Shown here piece after piece: positions 1-6,707 of a stretch of 6,737 nt of DNA. The position numbers were made by a program, and so were the translations under genes. Each line of letters starts with the position of its first letter. The first letter of the stretch is position 1. The notes under the pieces were generated by a model. The model was not told the origin of the DNA, did no database searches, and saw only the letters and a program-made list of their open reading frames with translations. Where the stretch lies: NCBI GenBank assembly GCA_937930275.1, contig CALGLM010000152.1:1-6737 (forward strand), given 5' to 3'. Source of the DNA: an uncultured Ignavibacteria bacterium (GTDB lineage Bacteria; Bacteroidota; Ignavibacteria; Ignavibacteriales; Melioribacteraceae).

Positions 1-403
1 TGTTAAAGTACAAACAGGATTGCTGGATAGAGTTAAGAAAAAAGTAGGTATTTTACTAACTGATAACGAGAGCGCTAACGTTAGAGGCGTTGCAGGAGTG
101 AGACGTTCGGAAGTTAATATTGAAGATAAAGATACTTTATATTGGCAACCATTAGACGAAGTAAACTTTAATGACGGCTATGCAGCTTTTAAGGATAATA
201 ATTTTGATAAAGCAGCTCAAATTTTTGAAGAAGTAGTAAAGCAGAACCCGTTAAATAGGCAAGCAGAAATTTCTCGTGCTTGTTTAGTTACTATTTATAC
301 CGAGCAGAAAAATACCGAAAAAGCAAAAGAGCATTATAATGCATTTATTAAAGATTTTCCTAATAGCGAATTACTTCCTGCTCTTCAAGAAACTATGAAG
401 TAA
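1..403 (+). CDS. TPR protein with FecR-like stretch, 3' end only (5' end outside window)
   Basis: The frame is open to the left edge (codons readable from base 2), so this is the C-terminal part of a longer protein; the TTG at base 20 is probably an internal Leu codon, not a start. The first ~50 visible residues include a NVRGVAGVRRSEVN segment that resembles the VRGT-type core of FecR-domain proteins; this match is by eye and weak. The rest is helical and TPR-like: one repeat around bases 167-250 (GYAAFKDNNFDKAAQIFEE, ending KQNP) and a second around 260-360 (ending KDFP). TPRs mediate protein binding. The stop lies one base before the CHASE2 cyclase start, so the two are almost certainly co-transcribed and probably translationally coupled. 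FecR-domain proteins are often encoded beside CHASE2 cyclases, so an extracytoplasmic partner or regulator of the cyclase is the best guess. No signal peptide can be judged because the N-terminus is missing. Confidence 0.75.
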   Translation, partial: VKVQTGLLDRVKKKVGILLTDNESANVRGVAGVRRSEVNIEDKDTLYWQPLDEVNFNDGYAAFKDNNFDKAAQIFEEVVKQNPLNRQAEISRACLVTIYTEQKNTEKAKEHYNAFIKDFPNSELLPALQETMK

Positions 404-404
404 A

Positions 405-2609
405 ATGTTTAAAGGAAAATTTTATACTTTTCTTAAGTTCTATTTGGTATCTGTAACAGTAAGTATTTTAGTGCTACAGATACCTTTTGTTCGTTCGTTT
501 TTAGGAAGGGCAGAGCTTTTTTTTAGCGATATTCATTTTAATATTAAAGATTACGACACTAAAAAGATTGATAGTGTAGTAGTAATTGATATTGACGAAA
601 AAAGTATAAATAAACTTGGGCGTTTTTCATCGTGGCCTCTTCAGTATTATGCTACGGTTGTGGATATTGCTAAAGCAGGGGGAGCAAAATATATAGCATT
701 CGATATGTTTTTTACCGAACAAGACAAACTTAGCGGCAATATAGTAAATTTATATACAAATTTACTAAAACGAAAGTTTGATATTGATTCAACAAAGTTA
801 AGTGAAATTATCGCTTCGCTTGATACGGAAGACTCGTTTGCGTATTCTCTTAAAGCTGCCAATAATGTAATTTTGGCTTCGTTTGATGATTTTAATATTA
901 CTGAATTTACCGAAGTTGAGATTCCAAAAAATTTAACAACGTTTAAAATTGATTCTACGAAATATCTTCCAAAATTTAAAAAGCTTAATTCACCAAATTT
1001 CCCGATACCTTCTTTAGCCAATAATACATATAAATTGGGGTTTGCACACATTTCACCTGATGATGACGGAACAACAAGACATTATGATACATTTTTTATT
1101 TATGGCGATAAATTAGTTGTTAACTTTAGTATGCAGTGTGTTTTAGATTTGTTTAACGTAGATTCGGTAAGTTTTTCAAAACAGTATGCTATGCTCTTTT
1201 CTAAAAATAAAAATGTTTTAAGCATACCTATTGATGAAAACGGTAAAACGATTCTAAATTATTACGGAATAAAAAAACAATTTCGGTATATCTCGTTTAG
1301 TAATGTAGTAAGAAATAGAATTGACCCGACTTATTTTAAAGATAAAATTGTACTTATAGGTAGTTCGGCTATTGGATTACGAGACCTTAAAACAATTCCT
1401 ATTGATGATAACTATCCTGGTATAGAGTTGCATGCAACATTTATATATAATGCGTTGCAAAACAATTTTATAACTAAGCCTTCAATACTTATAAATTATA
1501 TAGCTTGGATTTTGTTTATTACAATATGTATGCTAATATTCTATCGTTTTGAAATTATTTGGAATATGGTGATTTTCCCGATTATTTTATTATTAATTCT
1601 TGCCGTTTCGCATATCGTTTTTGAATTGAATAATATTATGGTAGAACAAAGTTATTTTATAATGTTTGAGTTCTTTGCATTTATCGGAGTTCTTATTTTT
1701 AAATACCAAACCGAGTTTAAAGAAAAGCAAAAAATAAAAAAGACATTTGCAAAATATGTTAGCGGTTCTATAATTAACGAGATGCTTGAACATCCCGAAA
1801 AATTAACATTAGGTGGTGAAATACGAAACGTAACAGCATTGTTTTCGGACATCCAAAATTTTACAACAATTTCGGAAAAAATTACTCCTGCGGAGCTGAC
1901 AGAATTCTTAAAAAAATATATGACTGAATTAACTCAAATTGTGTACGATAAAGGGGGTATGCTTGATAAGTATATAGGTGATGCTATTGTTGCTTTATTC
2001 GGCGTTCCCGTTAATATAGAAAATCATCCTTTATCTGCTTGCGAGTGTGTACTTGAAATGAGAAAAAGGTCTCGTAAAATTATTAACGAGTTTCCCAATG
2101 ATGCCTTTAAAGGAATAAGGACAAGATTTGGTTTAAATACCGGGAGTATGATTTGCGGTAATATGGGAAGCGAGCAATTATTTGATTATACCGGAATAGG
2201 CGATAATATGAATTTAGCCGCAAGGTTGGAATCAATTAATAAAATTTACGGAACAGAAATTGTCATTTCCGAATCAACACGGAATTTATTGCCTAATACA
2301 TTTATTGTTAGGGAGCTTGATAGAGTTGCTGTAAAAGGAAAATCCAAAGGAGTAGTAATATATGAATTGTTGGGTAAAAAAGAAGAATTCAAAAATTTAG
2401 AAGAACTTTACACAAAAATTAATATCTATGAATCCGCTTTAAGCGATTATTATTTAGGCAATTGGGAAAAATCCGCAGAAAAAATGAACGAATATATTAG
2501 TTTAGAACCCAATGATATGGCTGCTCAAGTAATATTAAAGCGAATTGATTATTATAAAAAAACACCGCCCGAAAACTGGGACGGTGTATGTAAAATGGAA
2601 GTTAAATAA
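405..2609 (+). CDS. CHASE2-domain class III adenylate cyclase, membrane receptor type
   Basis: Predicted to make cAMP from ATP in response to an extracytoplasmic signal. The 734-residue protein has a membrane segment at ~9-29, then a CHASE2 sensor (~56-350, with VVVIDIDEKS near its start and FKDKIVLIGSSAIG plus PGIELHA near its end), three membrane segments (~361-380, 384-406, 411-432), a short helical linker, and a class III cyclase domain (~470-655). The catalytic set looks complete: metal-binding D482 (FSDIQNF) and D526 (KYIGDAIVA), purine-selecting K522 and T596 (FDYTGIGD), and transition-state N603 and R607 (NMNLAAR). The Lys/Thr pair is typical of class IIIb adenylate rather than guanylate cyclases. 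The tail (~660-734) is helical and TPR-like and ends in PPENWDGV (721-728), a tail seen in many CHASE2 cyclases. The start follows the upstream stop by one base with no clear Shine-Dalgarno, suggesting coupling. Ligand unknown. Confidence 0.93.
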   Translation: MFKGKFYTFLKFYLVSVTVSILVLQIPFVRSFLGRAELFFSDIHFNIKDYDTKKIDSVVVIDIDEKSINKLGRFSSWPLQYYATVVDIAKAGGAKYIAFDMFFTEQDKLSGNIVNLYTNLLKRKFDIDSTKLSEIIASLDTEDSFAYSLKAANNVILASFDDFNITEFTEVEIPKNLTTFKIDSTKYLPKFKKLNSPNFPIPSLANNTYKLGFAHISPDDDGTTRHYDTFFIYGDKLVVNFSMQCVLDLFNVDSVSFSKQYAMLFSKNKNVLSIPIDENGKTILNYYGIKKQFRYISFSNVVRNRIDPTYFKDKIVLIGSSAIGLRDLKTIPIDDNYPGIELHATFIYNALQNNFITKPSILINYIAWILFITICMLIFYRFEIIWNMVIFPIILLLILAVSHIVFELNNIMVEQSYFIMFEFFAFIGVLIFKYQTEFKEKQKIKKTFAKYVSGSIINEMLEHPEKLTLGGEIRNVTALFSDIQNFTTISEKITPAELTEFLKKYMTELTQIVYDKGGMLDKYIGDAIVALFGVPVNIENHPLSACECVLEMRKRSRKIINEFPNDAFKGIRTRFGLNTGSMICGNMGSEQLFDYTGIGDNMNLAARLESINKIYGTEIVISESTRNLLPNTFIVRELDRVAVKGKSKGVVIYELLGKKEEFKNLEELYTKINIYESALSDYYLGNWEKSAEKMNEYISLEPNDMAAQVILKRIDYYKKTPPENWDGVCKMEVK
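2562..2587 (+). other. inverted repeat inside the 3' end of the cyclase gene
   Basis: ACACCG (2562-2567) plus CCC (2568-2570) can pair with GGG (2578-2580) plus CGGTGT (2582-2587), with one bulged A at 2581 and a 7-base loop. It is GC-rich for this window and lies 20 bases before the stop codon. It encodes the conserved TPPENWDG tail, so the pairing may be a coding coincidence. No T run follows, so it is not a terminator on its own. Confidence 0.3.
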
Positions 2610-2642
2610 AATAAGATCCCGAAAAATACGGGGTTTTATTTT
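2608..2642. terminator. bidirectional intrinsic terminator between converging genes
   Basis: Arms 2608-2621 and 2629-2642 pair over 14 positions (two of them G-T) around a 7-base loop at 2622-2628. The core is CCCG/CGGG. The plus-strand 3' side continues TTTTATTTTTTTAT, giving a U-rich tail for the cyclase transcript. The A-rich left side gives a U-rich tail in the other direction. The hairpin begins within the cyclase stop codon (2607-2609) and contains the hydrolase stop codon (2636-2638 on the minus strand), so one element serves both operons with almost no spacer. Confidence 0.8.
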
Positions 2643-3433
2643 TTTATATTTCTATCTAAAAACCCTTTTATTACGTCATTTACAAACGAAGGATTTTCTA
2701 ACGGTGCCAAATGTCCTGCTTTTGGAGCAATTGCAAATTCACTGTGTTTAACTTTATCGGCATAAATTTTCATTACTTCGGGGGGAGTAAGTTTATCGTA
2801 ACTTCCAGCCAAAAATAAAGTTGGGATTGTTATCTTTTCAAGAAACGATTCTGTATCCGTTCGGCTAAGCATTGCAAATTGAGAACCTTTTACACCTAAC
2901 GGATCTTGGCTTTTTGCTCTAAATACCAATGTTCTAAGAATTTCAGGTTTTTCTCGCATAGTTTCTTCACCAAGGGTTGTAGGAATGAAATACCGGACAT
3001 ATTTTTCTAAACCGTCAACATTTATCATGTTTATTGCATCTGCTCTTTTAAATTTAGCTGTATTGTCGTCTGATGTTGGTTTTGTATCGCAAAAAATCAC
3101 TCCGCCTAATTTCTCCTGTGATTTTTCGACAGCTCTAAAGGAAATATACCCCCCCATTGATAAGCCGCATAAAATCGGCTTATCTAAATTTAGTTCAGTG
3201 ATAATTGAAAACAGATCATTAACGAATGCTTCCATAGTATATTGTCCGTCACCCACATAACTTTGTCCGAGACCTCTGCAATCGTAAGCAATAATATGAT
3301 AGAAATCTTTAAGGTATTCAATCTGGTTTTCCCACATACGATGGTCTAAAGGGAAACCGTGTAAGAAAACTATTGTCGGATTTTTTCTATCCCCAAATTC
3401 ATATACGGCTAAATTGTTTATTATCATTCTCAT
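2636..3433 (-). CDS. alpha/beta-fold hydrolase
   Basis: A cytoplasmic alpha/beta hydrolase of 265 residues, a usual length for the family; there is no signal peptide. Seen in sequence: the oxyanion-hole motif HGFP (25-28), YDCRGLGQS (50-58), the nucleophile elbow GLSMGG with Ser92, an acid in GSYDKLTP (Asp213) and a base in AGHLAPLENP (His241). The triad is therefore complete. Residues ~120-195 form the cap region, which sets substrate choice and has no recognisable signature. The overall pattern is like 3-oxoadipate enol-lactonase and related esterases, but no aromatic degradation genes lie nearby, so the substrate cannot be named. The start at 3433 is preferred over the ATG two codons later because AGGAGAG (3444-3438 on the minus strand) sits at a good distance. 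It is a single-gene unit, divergent from the cysteine genes and convergent with the cyclase. Confidence 0.9.
   Translation of the reverse strand: MRMIINNLAVYEFGDRKNPTIVFLHGFPLDHRMWENQIEYLKDFYHIIAYDCRGLGQSYVGDGQYTMEAFVNDLFSIITELNLDKPILCGLSMGGYISFRAVEKSQEKLGGVIFCDTKPTSDDNTAKFKRADAINMINVDGLEKYVRYFIPTTLGEETMREKPEILRTLVFRAKSQDPLGVKGSQFAMLSRTDTESFLEKITIPTLFLAGSYDKLTPPEVMKIYADKVKHSEFAIAPKAGHLAPLENPSFVNDVIKGFLDRNIKK
3159..3184. repeat. 9-bp perfect inverted repeat inside the hydrolase gene
   Basis: GATAAGCCG (3159-3167) and CGGCTTATC (3176-3184) are perfect inverted copies around an 8-base loop. They encode DKP and the GLS part of the nucleophile elbow on the minus strand. One such repeat is not far above chance in a window of this size, and no function is claimed. 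Confidence 0.35.
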
Positions 3434-3526
3434 TAATCTCTCCTAATAATAAAACTTTTTATATATTTGCGTTGTTAATTAAATAGTACAATTTAACAAA
3501 ATTATAAATAAATATTTAATAAATTT
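3434..3526. promoter_or_regulatory. divergent intergenic region carrying promoters for hydrolase and cysE-cysK
   Basis: Two genes point away from this very AT-rich 93-base gap, so both promoters should lie here. Two matches to the Bacteroidota -7 consensus TAnnTTTG are visible: TATATTTG at 3462-3469 on the plus strand (about 57 bases before the acetyltransferase start) and TAATTTTG at 3504-3497 on the minus strand (about 63 bases before the hydrolase start). Neither has a convincing -33 TTG element, so both are tentative. I saw no cysteine or methionine riboswitch, T-box or clear operator palindrome. The hydrolase Shine-Dalgarno AGGAGAG lies at 3444-3438; the acetyltransferase start has only A/T-rich sequence before it. 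Confidence 0.4.
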
Positions 3527-4357
3527 ATGGAATTTTCGAAAACATTATTTGAAGCAAGATCAAAACATAGATGTGGGTTACCTTTAAAAAAAGAAGCTCA
3601 ACATTTTATTGATGAATTATTAAAAATACTATTTCCTCAGTTTTCCGATACTGTTTATTATGATTTTAAGGAAATAGACAGTGAATTGAATTTACTAAAA
3701 AAAGACTTAAAGCATTTACTTAATTCGTTAGTTTATGAAGAACAGCTTGATATTGAAGATATAGCAGAAAAGTATTTTGAAAAACTGCCTGAAATATATT
3801 CAAAACTATTGCTGGATTCCGAAGCAATTTATAAAGGAGATCCTGCAGCTTATAGTATTAACGAAGTTATTTTAGCTTATCCGGGATTTTTGGCAATTAC
3901 TATTTATAGACTTGCTAATGAATTATATGTATTAAAAGTACCAATATTGCCGCGTATTTTAAGTGAATATGCACATCAAAATACCGGAATAGACATACAT
4001 CCGGGAGCAAAGATAGGGAAATCATTTTGCATTGATCATGGTACGGGTATTGTTATAGGAGAAACAACTATTATCGGAAATAATGTTAAGCTTTATCAGG
4101 GTGTTACTTTGGGAGCATTGAGTGTAGCTAAGAAACTTGCTAACATTAAACGACATCCTACAATTGAAGATGATGTTGTTATTTATTCACAAGCTGTTAT
4201 ATTAGGGGGTGCTACAGTAATAGGCGAAGGGAGCACGATTGGCGGCAATGTTTGGATTACTGAAAGCGTGCCCCCAAATTCAATAGTTTATAACAGGAGC
4301 AAGGTTGGGTTTAAAAATGAAGGAATAAAAGCCGAAATTTTAGATTATAACATATAA
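3527..4357 (+). CDS. cysE: serine O-acetyltransferase
   Basis: Acetylates L-serine with acetyl-CoA to give O-acetylserine, the first committed step of cysteine synthesis. The 276-residue protein has a long helical N-terminal domain (~1-140) followed by a left-handed beta-helix of hexapeptide repeats (~150-255). The catalytic Asp/His pair is D156 (GIDIHPG) and H171 (IDHGTG), 15 residues apart as in E. coli D143/H158. KRHP (208-211) supplies the conserved Arg-His of the active site. The loop before it ([15 protein letters not shown]) is four residues longer than in E. coli CysE, a form I associate with the long serine acetyltransferases of Bacteroidota relatives. The chain ends DYNI; a C-terminal Ile is what anchors CysE in the CysK active site in E. 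coli, Haemophilus and plants. CysK follows 10 bases downstream, supporting both the function and a complex. Start is the first ATG; no clear Shine-Dalgarno. Confidence 0.95.
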   Translation: MEFSKTLFEARSKHRCGLPLKKEAQHFIDELLKILFPQFSDTVYYDFKEIDSELNLLKKDLKHLLNSLVYEEQLDIEDIAEKYFEKLPEIYSKLLLDSEAIYKGDPAAYSINEVILAYPGFLAITIYRLANELYVLKVPILPRILSEYAHQNTGIDIHPGAKIGKSFCIDHGTGIVIGETTIIGNNVKLYQGVTLGALSVAKKLANIKRHPTIEDDVVIYSQAVILGGATVIGEGSTIGGNVWITESVPPNSIVYNRSKVGFKNEGIKAEILDYNI

Positions 4358-4360
4358 AGG
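4356..4360 (+). promoter_or_regulatory. ribosome binding site of cysK overlapping the cysE stop
   Basis: AAAGG overlaps the last two bases of the acetyltransferase stop codon (4355-4357) and sits 7 bases before the cysK ATG. It supports the chosen start and suggests coupled translation of the two genes. Confidence 0.6.
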
Positions 4361-4367
4361 TATTATT

Positions 4368-5279
4368 ATGATAATAAATAACGTATTGCAATTAATTGGA
4401 AAAACGCCGGTGCTTAAAGTTAATAAGCTATTTGGGAGCAAGCATAATGTTTTTATTAAGTTAGAACGATTTAACCCGGGCGGAAGTATTAAAGATAGAA
4501 TTGCGTTTAATATGATTGAAGAAGCAGAAAAACGAGGAGAAATTAATAAAGATACAGTTATTATTGAGCCTACAAGCGGTAATACCGGTGTTGGCTTAGC
4601 AATGGTTTGTGCCGTTAAAGGTTATAAATTAATATTAGTTATGCCTGAATCTATGTCAATTGAAAGAAGAAAATTAATGTCGGCATATGGTGCAAATTTT
4701 GCTCTTACACCTCGTGAAAAGGGTATGAAAGGAGCAATTGCAAAAGCTACCGAACTTTTAAATGAATACCCAAATAGTTGGATGCCTCAACAATTTGAAA
4801 ATATAGATAATATTGAAGCACATATAAAAACTACTTCAAACGAAATAATAGACGATTTTCCGGACGGGATAGATTATTTGATAACCGGAGTTGGTACAGG
4901 AGGGCATATAAGTGGATGTGCAAAAGTATTAAAGGAAAAATTCAAAAATTTACAAGTTTTTGCGGTTGAACCTGAACAATCTGCCGTTATCGGAGGGGGA
5001 TCTGCAAATCCTCATCCTATACAAGGTATAGGAGCCGGTTTTATCCCTAAAAATCTATATACTGAACTTTTAGACGGGGTTATTCCTGTAGGTAAAATTG
5101 AAGCTTATGAATTTGTAAATGAGTTGGCAACAAAAGAAGGTGTTTTAGCAGGAATTTCGACCGGTGCAAGTTTGGCTGCGGTCAATAAAAAACTCGGAGA
5201 AATTCCTGATGGTAAAACTATACTAACCTTTAATTATGATACCGGCGAAAGATATTTAAGTGTTGAAGGTTTATTTTAA
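4368..5279 (+). CDS. cysK: cysteine synthase A (O-acetylserine sulfhydrylase)
   Basis: A PLP enzyme that joins O-acetylserine and sulfide to give cysteine and acetate, using the product of the gene just upstream. At 303 residues it is a normal length. Seen: PLP-binding K42 in NPGGSIKDR, substrate loop TSGNTG (68-73), Q141-F142 in the QQF motif, phosphate-binding GVGTGG (173-178), QGIGAGFIP (218-226), pyridine-contacting Ser263 in GISTGAS, and the ERYLSxxLF ending usual for CysK. There is no CBS-type heme or regulatory domain. The residues that hold the acetyltransferase C-terminal Ile in characterised complexes (Thr, Ser, Asn, Thr of the TSGNTG loop and the Gln of QQF) are all kept. One oddity is [12 protein letters not shown] (140-151), where most family members have NPANPE-like residues. 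It forms a two-gene operon with cysE; no sulfate-reduction gene is in view. Confidence 0.95.
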   Translation: MIINNVLQLIGKTPVLKVNKLFGSKHNVFIKLERFNPGGSIKDRIAFNMIEEAEKRGEINKDTVIIEPTSGNTGVGLAMVCAVKGYKLILVMPESMSIERRKLMSAYGANFALTPREKGMKGAIAKATELLNEYPNSWMPQQFENIDNIEAHIKTTSNEIIDDFPDGIDYLITGVGTGGHISGCAKVLKEKFKNLQVFAVEPEQSAVIGGGSANPHPIQGIGAGFIPKNLYTELLDGVIPVGKIEAYEFVNELATKEGVLAGISTGASLAAVNKKLGEIPDGKTILTFNYDTGERYLSVEGLF

Positions 5280-5289
5280 ATTTTTCTTG

Positions 5290-5339
5290 ATTTCTTTCGG
5301 ATTATAGCTTATTTTAAAACGCTATAATTCGAGAGAAAT
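5290..5339 (+). promoter_or_regulatory. 19-bp hairpin leader before the MORN-repeat gene
   Basis: Arms 5290-5308 and 5321-5339 pair at 19 consecutive positions (two G-T) around a 12-base loop (5309-5320). The inner stem is TTATAGC/GCTATAA. No T run follows on either strand, so it is a poor intrinsic terminator. The descending arm contains GAGAG (5331-5335), the only Shine-Dalgarno-like sequence before the ATG at 5345, so folding would hide the ribosome site. It could be a translational switch, an RNA-processing or stability element between cysK and the next gene, or an inverted-repeat remnant. No promoter was recognised in the 65-base gap. Confidence 0.6.
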
Positions 5340-5344
5340 ATTTA

Positions 5345-6409
5345 ATGGACACTCCGAGTCTTACCCATTTTTATATTGATAAAGAAAGCAAATACTTTCT
5401 ACCTATTATAACTTATTACCCTAACGGGCAGATTAAAACCGAGAAGTATTTTACCGACGGTGAAAGACTAATAAAAGAAAAAGTATTTAGTGAAGAGGGG
5501 AAACTTGTTGAGATTATCAATTACCTTTCAAACGGTTCTAATTCTATACTATACTTTGATAGAGAAGAGGTAGAAAAAAGAAGCGGCATGGCTATAACAT
5601 ACCATAATAACGGCAATGTTCAAAGTCAAAAATATTATGTTGAAGGCAAAATTCACTGGCAAGAAAAAATTTTTGATGAAAACGGAAATTTAATAGAATT
5701 TATTAGTTACGAAAAGGGAGGTAAAAAAGGACCTTATATATTATATGATGAAAACGGTAATAAAATTAAAGAATTGATTTATGATGATAATATTCCTAAC
5801 GGACCTGCAAAATTTTACTATAACAACGGACAATTAAAAGCTGAATTAAATTATAAAAACGGTAAAAAAAACGGAGTGAGTAAAATATACTATAGTAATG
5901 GTGTATTAAAAATTCATGAAACTATGGTTAATGATATAAGAGAGGGGATTACAACAACATATTATGAAAGCGGGGGTTTAAAAGAAGAGTGGAATTTTTC
6001 CAAAGGTGAACCTGAAGGGAAAAGCAAATTTTATTACAAAAGCGGCTCGTTATACGGCACAAAAAACTACTCGGAAGGGAAAGAAGAAGGGTTAACTCAA
6101 TTATTTTATGAAAACGGTACTTTAAAAGAAGAGATAAATTATAAATCCGGCAGAAAAAACGGTATTAATAGACTATACGATTCCAACGGTAAATTAGTAA
6201 AAGAATTGATTTTTAATGACGGTGTTTTTGAAAAAGAAGCAGAGATTAAAAATATTCCTGAAACTCCGATTGTTGAAGCTACAAAACCGGTAGAAAAAAA
6301 GATGACTTTTAAAGAAAAAAGTATTTTAACTTTAAATTATATGGCTGTTATTATTGGGCTTCTGTTTATAATTTATTTGATTTATTTTTATGTGATTGCG
6401 AAAATATAA
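5345..6409 (+). CDS. tail-anchored MORN-like (YwqK-type) repeat protein
   Basis: The protein of 354 residues is built almost wholly of MORN-like repeats of the form YYxNGxLKxExxYKxGKxxG. This is the family often labelled YwqK antitoxin, although most members have no shown antitoxin role. Repeat tyrosine or phenylalanine positions fall at exactly 24-residue spacing: 86, 110, 134, 158, 182, 206, 230, 254 and 278. Two earlier copies start at 24 and 48, separated from the regular array by a degenerate stretch (62-85). After a charged, Pro/Glu-rich linker (296-326), one hydrophobic helix (~330-351) ends three residues before the C-terminus. There is no N-terminal signal, so the likely topology is tail-anchored, with the repeats in the cytoplasm. 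MORN repeats form elongated beta-hairpin sheets that bind proteins or membranes; the partner here is unknown. The start is fixed by an in-frame stop at 5315-5317. A lipoprotein gene follows 25 bases downstream. Confidence 0.85.
   Translation: MDTPSLTHFYIDKESKYFLPIITYYPNGQIKTEKYFTDGERLIKEKVFSEEGKLVEIINYLSNGSNSILYFDREEVEKRSGMAITYHNNGNVQSQKYYVEGKIHWQEKIFDENGNLIEFISYEKGGKKGPYILYDENGNKIKELIYDDNIPNGPAKFYYNNGQLKAELNYKNGKKNGVSKIYYSNGVLKIHETMVNDIREGITTTYYESGGLKEEWNFSKGEPEGKSKFYYKSGSLYGTKNYSEGKEEGLTQLFYENGTLKEEINYKSGRKNGINRLYDSNGKLVKELIFNDGVFEKEAEIKNIPETPIVEATKPVEKKMTFKEKSILTLNYMAVIIGLLFIIYLIYFYVIAKI
5600..6247 (+). repeat. nine MORN-like repeats in exact 72-base register
   Basis: The coding repeats have a strict 72-base period with no insertion or deletion over nine units, each with an aromatic-x-x-N/S-G core and often L/I-K-x-E after it. 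Nucleotide identity between units is low except for recurring AAC-GG(T/A) for Asn-Gly, so the array is old and held by protein structure rather than by recent tandem duplication. Two further copies begin at 5414 and 5486. Confidence 0.8.
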
Positions 6410-6434
6410 TTAAAAATATCGGTACTAAAAAATT

Positions 6435-6707
6435 ATGAAAACTAAATTTATTCCTATAATAATATTTATTATTGGCTTTTATGGTTGTACTACAACAAAA
6501 ACCTCTTTGCAAGAAATAAGCGTTGAACAAACTTTAATGAATTTGCCTACAAGGATTACGGAAAACAATAAAGCAGGAGATGTATTACTTAGCCTAAATT
6601 TTTCCGGATTTAGACAGAAAAATACATTTGGAAATATTAACGGACATACGGATGTTAATCAAAATGGTTTTTATGAAGTTGAAAAGATATCGGACATAAA
6701 ATATTAA
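6435..6707 (+). CDS. small predicted lipoprotein, possibly the interrupted start of a longer gene
   Basis: The N-terminus is a short lipoprotein signal: MKTK, a hydrophobic stretch (5-15), then the lipobox-like FYGC with Cys18 as the lipidation site, so the mature protein would be membrane-anchored outside the cytoplasm. The remaining 72 residues match no family that I recognise. They include GDVLLSLNFSGF and the Gly/Asn-rich NINGHTDVNQNGFYEVEKI, which look like beta strands and turns. The stop TAA (6705-6707) is followed in the same frame by open codons reading PSELILNFPE to the window end; the other two frames close within the last 50 bases. The ORF is therefore either a true 90-residue lipoprotein or the 5' part of a larger gene broken by a premature stop. 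It lies 25 bases after the MORN-repeat gene and is probably co-transcribed. No clear Shine-Dalgarno is present. Confidence 0.6.
   Translation: MKTKFIPIIIFIIGFYGCTTTKTSLQEISVEQTLMNLPTRITENNKAGDVLLSLNFSGFRQKNTFGNINGHTDVNQNGFYEVEKISDIKY

Noticed and set aside
20..403. TTG at base 20 as the true start of the first gene
   Set aside because: The same frame is open to the left edge, the visible sequence begins mid-domain, and no ribosome site precedes it.
647..1051. 134-codon open frame on the minus strand inside the cyclase gene
   Set aside because: It lies fully antisense to the well-supported CHASE2 sensor coding region, has no family resemblance and no ribosome site; it is a shadow frame.
1593..1852. 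Two overlapping 66-codon minus-strand frames in the cyclase gene
   Set aside because: Both are antisense to the membrane helices and cyclase start; their hydrophobic look comes from the AT-rich membrane-segment codons on the other strand.
2545..2751. 68-codon plus-strand frame bridging the cyclase end and the hydrolase end
   Set aside because: It overlaps two real genes and runs through the terminator hairpin; there is no ribosome site and no recognisable product.
2985..3260. 91-codon open frame on the plus strand inside the hydrolase gene
   Set aside because: It is antisense to the cap and nucleophile region of a hydrolase with a complete triad; the composition is that of a reverse-strand shadow.
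3434..3526. Cysteine-responsive riboswitch or T-box before cysE
   Set aside because: The 93-base gap is nearly all A/T with no stable stems or T-box-like elements.
4106..4156. Four-residue longer loop before KRHP in the acetyltransferase as a novelty
   Set aside because: This ALSVxKKLAxxKRHP form is, to my knowledge, the ordinary version in the long serine acetyltransferases of this bacterial group.
5345..6409. MORN-repeat protein as the antitoxin of a toxin-antitoxin pair
   Set aside because: The family name suggests it, but the neighbours are cysK and a lipoprotein, neither toxin-like, and the protein is membrane-anchored; nothing in the window supports the role.
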